A stretch of DNA of 64,000 bases from RGIG8745 sp045576655 (GTDB lineage Bacteria; Bacteroidota; Bacteroidia; Bacteroidales; Bacteroidaceae). A program made the position numbers and the translations under genes. Position 1 is the stretch's first letter. The number at the start of each line of letters is the position of its first letter. This document shows positions 59,916 to 64,000 of this stretch, in pieces. The stretch is taken from contig JAZNGW010000027.1 in the NCBI GenBank assembly GCA_045576655.1, positions 11,676 through 75,675 of the forward strand, given 5' to 3'. The notes under the pieces are model-generated. The model searched no databases, was not told the DNA's origin, and saw only the letters and a list, made by a program, of their open reading frames with translations.

Positions 59916-60998
59916 ATGAAGAAAATCATCCTGGCCCTCATCCTCGCCCTTACTGCACAATTCTCCTTCGCCACCAAGCACGATAGCATTAAGGCGCTGG
60001 TAGCCGATTTTGATTCCGTCGTACAGGTGGCCGAAAAGGACTATGCAGCCTTCAAGTTCAAGGTTAGTGGTGCCAACCGCAAAAAATATAAATCGTTTAA
60101 GAAGTCTCTCATCAAGGACATCACTAAGCATAGAAGGACTTGGCAGGATGCCGTCTGTGCATACGTGGGATGGTTTGGAGATTACCACTTTGGTGTTTAT
60201 GGCAATGATGACATCACGTCTAACTACTATAAATATGCAAGGAAACGCATCAACTACCACGAGTTGATGGAAGTTTATGCCCCCATGATGTTTTCGTGTA
60301 AGGTTAACAAGGATACGTATCTCATTCGCTTCCCATCGTGCAATGGAACGCAGGAATTGGCAGAGAAGTTCGTACGTGAATATAATGCTTCAGGATGCCC
60401 CAATCTAATCATAGACATCCGTGGAAACATGGGTGGACAGGATGAGTGCTTTGAGCCATTACTGAAATTGCTGTATGATTATCCCAACGGAAAGCGAGAT
60501 GGCTCCGTATTTCGCTATACAAAGGCATCTATTGAACGAGCTGAGTGGACAAAAGAAGACTTGGAAGACTTAGGCTATCCGACAGACATTGAACATGCCC
60601 CCGAATATGTTGTCAAAATAGCAGACGGTGCTCCATTGACGTTTGACACCATCTATGAGCACCCTAAGAAAGCGGCACTCATCATCGACAATATGGTTGC
60701 CAGTTCTGGCGAACAAGCAGTCTTGAACACCAGATTGGCCAGCCACCGTACTACGATTTATGGACGTGACAACACAATGGGTTGCATTGATACTGGTAAT
60801 TGCTGCGTTTACGAGTCTGCACGCAGGCCACTAATAATACAATACTCGACAACCTATTCTACGCGCTACGAGAAAGGTACCAATGTTGATCTCACAGGCA
60901 TCGCTCCCGATGTACGCATCACCCTCCCATATCCAAAGCGTCTCACTGACAATATCGACGAGTGGGTGCTGTGGGTGGCAGAGGACATGAAGAAATAG
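59916..60998 (+). CDS. secreted S41 family peptidase-like protein
   Basis: This 360-aa protein starts at ATG 59916 with signal peptide MKKIILALILALTAQFSFA. The core resembles C-terminal processing/tricorn-type S41 peptidases without an evident PDZ domain: LIIDIRGNMGGQDE, AALIIDNMVASSGEQAV (with the nucleophile-position Ser in VASSGE) and YGRDNTMGCIDTGN, followed by LTGIAPDVRI. It would act in the periplasm. It belongs to the two-gene insert after ppdK. Confidence 0.82.
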   Translation: MKKIILALILALTAQFSFATKHDSIKALVADFDSVVQVAEKDYAAFKFKVSGANRKKYKSFKKSLIKDITKHRRTWQDAVCAYVGWFGDYHFGVYGNDDITSNYYKYARKRINYHELMEVYAPMMFSCKVNKDTYLIRFPSCNGTQELAEKFVREYNASGCPNLIIDIRGNMGGQDECFEPLLKLLYDYPNGKRDGSVFRYTKASIERAEWTKEDLEDLGYPTDIEHAPEYVVKIADGAPLTFDTIYEHPKKAALIIDNMVASSGEQAVLNTRLASHRTTIYGRDNTMGCIDTGNCCVYESARRPLIIQYSTTYSTRYEKGTNVDLTGIAPDVRITLPYPKRLTDNIDEWVLWVAEDMKK

Positions 60999-61071
60999 AG
61001 TGTGCAGAATGTGCAGTTCATGCTCATAATGTTTTCCAGATTCACCATAATGTGCTGATAATCAATTCTTA

Positions 61072-61104
61072 TTGGCCTCCGCGCAGGCTGCTGTTGAAGA
61101 GTAA
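61072..61104 (+). pseudogene. relic of the ppdK 3' end
   Basis: Reading TTG GCC TCC GCG CAG GCT GCT and on to TAA gives LASAQAAVEE-stop. The intact ppdK ends LAAAQAAVEE-stop. A 16-bp block CCGCGCAGGCTGCTGT is identical (58360-58375 and 61079-61094), and the following codons GTA-GAG versus GTT-GAA differ only synonymously. The copy continues into a matching terminator, so it is homologous descent and not chance. Confidence 0.85.
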
Positions 61105-61128
61105 ATTGACTCTGAAATATAAAATATT

Positions 61129-61164
61129 AGAGACCTGTCCTAAATTCGGGCAGGTCTCTTTTTT
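61129..61164 (+). terminator. second, diverged copy of the ppdK terminator
   Basis: AGAGACCTGTCC (61129-61140) pairs with GGGCAGGTCTCT (61148-61159), then TTTTT and AGTCCTCCAAAGAGG, closely matching the sequence after ppdK (58406-58455). Confidence 0.85.
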
Positions 61165-61248
61165 AGTCCTCCAAAGAGGGTTTTTAGCATCAAAAAATAC
61201 CTTGCCCATCCCAGGCCTTGCCCGACTCGTATTTTTGTTGTTTAGATA

Positions 61249-63090
61249 TTATCTTTTTATGGAATCGCTTTTGGTATACCATGGTAATCCCTGAATTTCC
61301 CTAATTTGTTCTTTTGGAAGCACTTTTACAGGTTTAATCTTTGTTATATCCTCCATGTGAATGACGAGAGTTGTGTCCGAAAGTTTTATGTTTGTCTTTT
61401 TGTAACCGGTACATTCGGCGCGGAGTATTTTTACTGAGCGAGGTGCCCAGAAAGAAAATCGTCCGGTGGAGTCTGTCGGTGAACCTGTGTTTCCGGATAT
61501 GCTTACCCATGCATCGACGAGTGGATTTTCGTTTTCGTCAATAACGATGCCCGAAATGTGACGCAAGGTGTCTTTCATCTCAGGGTGCATGTTGACGAAT
61601 GTGTCGCTGAGCGTGTCGGGTAGGGTGGTCAGTTCCAAAATTGGGCAGTTCTTGTCGTATCCCGAAGAGAATTTCGCGCCAATTGCAGTCCACATTGTTG
61701 TGGTCTTAACTATCAATCCTTTCTGATGGAAGTATTGCTTTGGCCTCTTGCTTATCAGTCTGCACAGGGAATCTGGTTGCACCTGTTTGTTGACCACTAA
61801 TACGAGTGAGTCTTCTATTAGATGCACAGGCTTCATGTATTCCTTCATGTCGTAAAGGCATTTGCGCAATGTGGTGTCTGCCAATAGGGAGTCTTTGAGA
61901 CTTGTATTTTCAGTGCGGACAGCCTCCGCCAAATCATTCGTGAACTTAGTGAATGGATTTAGTCCTGTGTAGATGTATGTCATTCTGTTTTTTAAATCGC
62001 CAAGAGGAAATTCGTATCTCCAGAAGTCGGCAGTGTACGCCTTCATTACAGATGCTTTCCGGGCATTATTTGCGCATGCTACAGCGTCCGTCCACATCGC
62101 CCTTAGGTCTTGTGCCTGCTTTGCGGTGATGGCTATTGAAGATGTTTCCACTTTGACGCCTCTTATCTTCTTCGGCTTTTTTCTTTCCACCCATATTGTT
62201 TTGTTGTCGCTTGTTTTCTTCTCTTTGGATATGGCTCTTCTCATAGACCACCAAATGTTCTTTCCTGATTTTTTATAGATGAGAGAGTGGGCAACAGAGT
62301 CATAATATAATATCCACTCGTTTGAGTTTGATGGATCGCATCCTATCCCGAACGACAAGTTTTTAGGTGCCATGAGCCGTTCCATTTCCTTGTAGTAGAA
62401 AGGCATCCATTTGTGTCTCTTCGATGCTCTGAATGTCACAATATGCATTTGCTGGATTAGTTCTTCTCCGTAAATGTGATTCGCAATAAACTTTAGTTCT
62501 CCAACAGAGTCAGACCCTAGTAGCTTTACACTTGATAAAAGTCTGTGTTCAGGATTGTCCAAACCTGCGATGCGACTCTCCAAATGAGTAGGTGTTTGGT
62601 TGTCAGACGGTTTCTTATTGAACCTTGGGGTATGTCCTAGTCTCCATGTGTTAGAATCAGGAGGTGATGAAAAAGAAGATACAATCTTCAAATTGGCGAT
62701 GCGCTTCTGAATGCTAGAATCAGGCTGCGTAAGATTTTCGTCTTTGAAATTTGTACCTGCAAGGCGCATTGTGGCACCATTTTCGTCTCCATTGATAGCT
62801 GTGAGAGGATTTTCGGATTGCTGTTCTGCCACTAAAGGCTGCTCCTTTTGTTCTGTCACAGAAGATTTTTCCTTTGTCTGCTCTGCCAGCACGGGCATTT
62901 CAGTCTTTTCCTCTTTTCCGTTGCTTAGGATGAACAGCAGTGCAAAGGCTGCTGCTATGCTGCCAATCCATGCGGTTGCAGACCATATATTTGGTCTTGC
63001 ACTTTTGCTGATAACCTCGCGCTCAAAGCGTGCCCATTCTGCGTCAACGTCAGGCATGCTGATTTTCTTGTCAATATCTTCTGTCTTCAT
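61249..63090 (-). CDS. membrane anti-sigma-like protein with carboxypeptidase-regulatory domain
   Basis: This 613-aa protein has a short acidic cytoplasmic start (residues 1-34), one TM helix (about 36-58, ATAWIGSIAAAFALLFILS) and a long periplasmic part. Near the C-terminus (about 520-590) lies a CarboxypepD_reg-like beta domain: ISGIVIDENENPLVDAWVSI, TDSTGRFSFWAP, TTLVIHMEDI. The gene begins one base after the sigma factor stop, the normal position of an anti-sigma gene. It is larger than FecR-type anti-sigmas, and the middle (about 150-500) is unrecognised. Sensing a periplasmic or surface signal is inferred. Confidence 0.75.
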   Translation of the reverse strand: MKTEDIDKKISMPDVDAEWARFEREVISKSARPNIWSATAWIGSIAAAFALLFILSNGKEEKTEMPVLAEQTKEKSSVTEQKEQPLVAEQQSENPLTAINGDENGATMRLAGTNFKDENLTQPDSSIQKRIANLKIVSSFSSPPDSNTWRLGHTPRFNKKPSDNQTPTHLESRIAGLDNPEHRLLSSVKLLGSDSVGELKFIANHIYGEELIQQMHIVTFRASKRHKWMPFYYKEMERLMAPKNLSFGIGCDPSNSNEWILYYDSVAHSLIYKKSGKNIWWSMRRAISKEKKTSDNKTIWVERKKPKKIRGVKVETSSIAITAKQAQDLRAMWTDAVACANNARKASVMKAYTADFWRYEFPLGDLKNRMTYIYTGLNPFTKFTNDLAEAVRTENTSLKDSLLADTTLRKCLYDMKEYMKPVHLIEDSLVLVVNKQVQPDSLCRLISKRPKQYFHQKGLIVKTTTMWTAIGAKFSSGYDKNCPILELTTLPDTLSDTFVNMHPEMKDTLRHISGIVIDENENPLVDAWVSISGNTGSPTDSTGRFSFWAPRSVKILRAECTGYKKTNIKLSDTTLVIHMEDITKIKPVKVLPKEQIREIQGLPWYTKSDSIKR

Positions 63091-63091
63091 C

Positions 63092-63583
63092 TTACTTCGC
63101 TTTTTTTAGGGTTGCTCTGATTTTTGCCAACGACCGTGTAATGTGCTTGTTCACTGCCGAGGAACTGATGCCGAGGGCGGTAGCCGTCTCGGCGTAGGTC
63201 ATCTCCTCATCATAGTGCAGACTCAGTACGCGCCGGTCTTGCTCCGTTAGGTTGTTATCGATGACTTGCCGGAGCTGCTGCAACAGTTCATCGTGTTCCT
63301 CGCTTTTTCTGACGGCTATGTCTTTCTGAAGTTCCTCTTCCATCTGCCTCTGCAACTGTCGGGAGCGTAGCGTGTGCAGGCATTGGTTGCGTGTGGCAGC
63401 CAACAAATAGCCGCGAATACTGTCATCAGCCACCTGTGGCTTTCGCCTCCAGATTTGAGCAAACACCTGATGTACAGCATCCTTGGCGTCGTCGGTATTC
63501 CCCACCATCGAGAAGGCCATGCGATACATGTGCGGATAGTTATCCTTGAACAGGCGTTCAAATTCTTGTTTGCTGTAGTCCAT
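63092..63583 (-). CDS. ECF RNA polymerase sigma factor
   Basis: This 163-aa sigma-70 family ECF protein has region 2 (LFKDNYPHMYRMAFSMVGN, DAVHQVFAQIW) and region 4 (LSLHYDEEMTYAETATALG, SAVNKHITRSLAKIR) without extra domains. ATG 63583 gives the usual short N-terminus; ATG 63610 is an alternative. The anti-sigma-like gene follows directly. A TATATTTG box lies on the minus strand at 63712-63719. Confidence 0.93.
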   Translation of the reverse strand: MDYSKQEFERLFKDNYPHMYRMAFSMVGNTDDAKDAVHQVFAQIWRRKPQVADDSIRGYLLAATRNQCLHTLRSRQLQRQMEEELQKDIAVRKSEEHDELLQQLRQVIDNNLTEQDRRVLSLHYDEEMTYAETATALGISSSAVNKHITRSLAKIRATLKKAK

Positions 63584-63907
63584 GAATGTTTCTTTCTTCT
63601 TTAATCGCATATAAGACCATCATGTGGCTAAATCAAATACCCCTGATTGCATAATAATTTGTTGTTTGTCAGTAGTTCCTTTGTTGCAATTAGCTGCAAC
63701 GGGAGTTGCCACAAATATAGTTCATTTTTTCTTTCGATATAATGTTGGGGTGATTTTCATAAGGCCTTCTTTTTCTTCTGTCTGCGAATGCGGTGTTTTA
63801 TATGCTTTGTATGGGCTGTGCAAAATCGGAGTTTCTTCGGTGAAAACTTCATGACGCCGCAGAGTGTCTTTTTGTAAAATAGGTTGACTCATTAAAATTT
63901 TAATTTT
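63584..63907. other. intergenic region before the last gene
   Basis: It contains an 18-bp dyad GTTGCAATTAGCTGCAAC (63683-63700) overlapping a second one, GCAACGGGAGTTGC (63696-63709), near the sigma-gene TATATTTG box. These could form an operator. A 32-codon basic frame on the minus strand ending about 63755 has no other support. Nothing else is evident. Confidence 0.4.
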
Positions 63908-64000
63908 ATGAGTATACTTCGCAATGGTCTTCTTCCTTCGATATCAGGTAAGACCGAGAAATTCAGGGAACTTTTGGAACTTCATTACATCGATTGTCTT
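63908..64000 (+). CDS. start of an unidentified gene, cut by the window edge
   Basis: ATG 63908 opens a frame of 31 codons to the window end (MSILRNGLLPSISGKTEKF and on). No signal peptide. Too short to identify. It diverges from the ECF sigma gene. Confidence 0.5.
   Translation, partial: MSILRNGLLPSISGKTEKFRELLELHYIDCL

Noticed and set aside
63755..63853. Very basic 32-codon minus-strand frame starting MKFSPKKLRFC
   Set aside because: No promoter, no recognisable family; compared with small ribosomal proteins it lacks their motifs.

Overview
The window looks like a chromosomal segment of a Prevotella-like member of the Bacteroidales. The reasons are Bacteroidetes-type promoters (TTG or TTTG, about 20 nt, then TAnnTTTG), no Shine-Dalgarno sequences, many secreted proteins and lipoproteins, Bacteroidetes-specific families (DUF5689, DUF4468, Porin_10, choice-of-anchor J), and Prevotella-like C-terminal tails on secreted enzymes.

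Layout. 1-6.6 kb: 5'-complete but 3'-truncated secreted pectate lyase (-), a secreted beta-propeller-like protein, a nucleoside phosphorylase, a repeat-rich gap with a nested inverted-repeat element, and an SPFH membrane protein paired with a small ribbon-helix-helix protein. 6.6-13.8 kb: HAD phosphatase, patatin phospholipase with a barrel, and the housekeeping run lysS-gpsA-pgi, all on the minus strand. 14.1-26.8 kb: the most striking locus. A secreted EEP nuclease diverges from a TonB-dependent receptor, two surface lipoproteins (DUF5689 OB-fold and triple choice-of-anchor J), a NUC1-type nuclease lipoprotein, a 948-aa multidomain OB-fold/Ig protein and a secreted endonuclease I. I read it as a candidate system for capturing, cutting and importing extracellular nucleic acid. 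26.9-31.3 kb: clpB, then 1.8 kb without genes, full of palindromic repeats and 21-bp periodic arrays. 31.3-37.2 kb: a run of secreted proteins (LPP20-like, DUF4384, caspase-like protease, outer-membrane barrel, transglutaminase-like) behind a stand-alone LytTR regulator. Just beyond is a strongly folded candidate ncRNA with a 6S-like rod shape. 37.7-50.4 kb: peptidase T, C1 peptidase, NhaC antiporter, mltG, proS, a GIY-YIG-type protein, a WG-repeat protein, DUF1846 and mazG. 50.5-58.4 kb: tRNA-Ser and two identical tRNA-Glu genes, a QdtA-type cupin with a GNAT enzyme, DUF4468, Porin_10 and highly expressed-looking ppdK. 58.6-61.2 kb: a Fic enzyme and an S41 peptidase lie between ppdK and a second, synonymously diverged copy of the last codons plus terminator of ppdK, a sign of an inserted island. 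61.2-63.6 kb: an ECF sigma factor with a membrane anti-sigma-like protein.

The repeats are notable in themselves. Three separate places carry four-unit (or 3 x 4-unit) arrays with a 21-bp period. A family of palindromes shares the prefix GTAGRGRC but carries interchangeable stems, and one related stem serves as the apparent proS terminator. All function calls are from motif reading without database searches.
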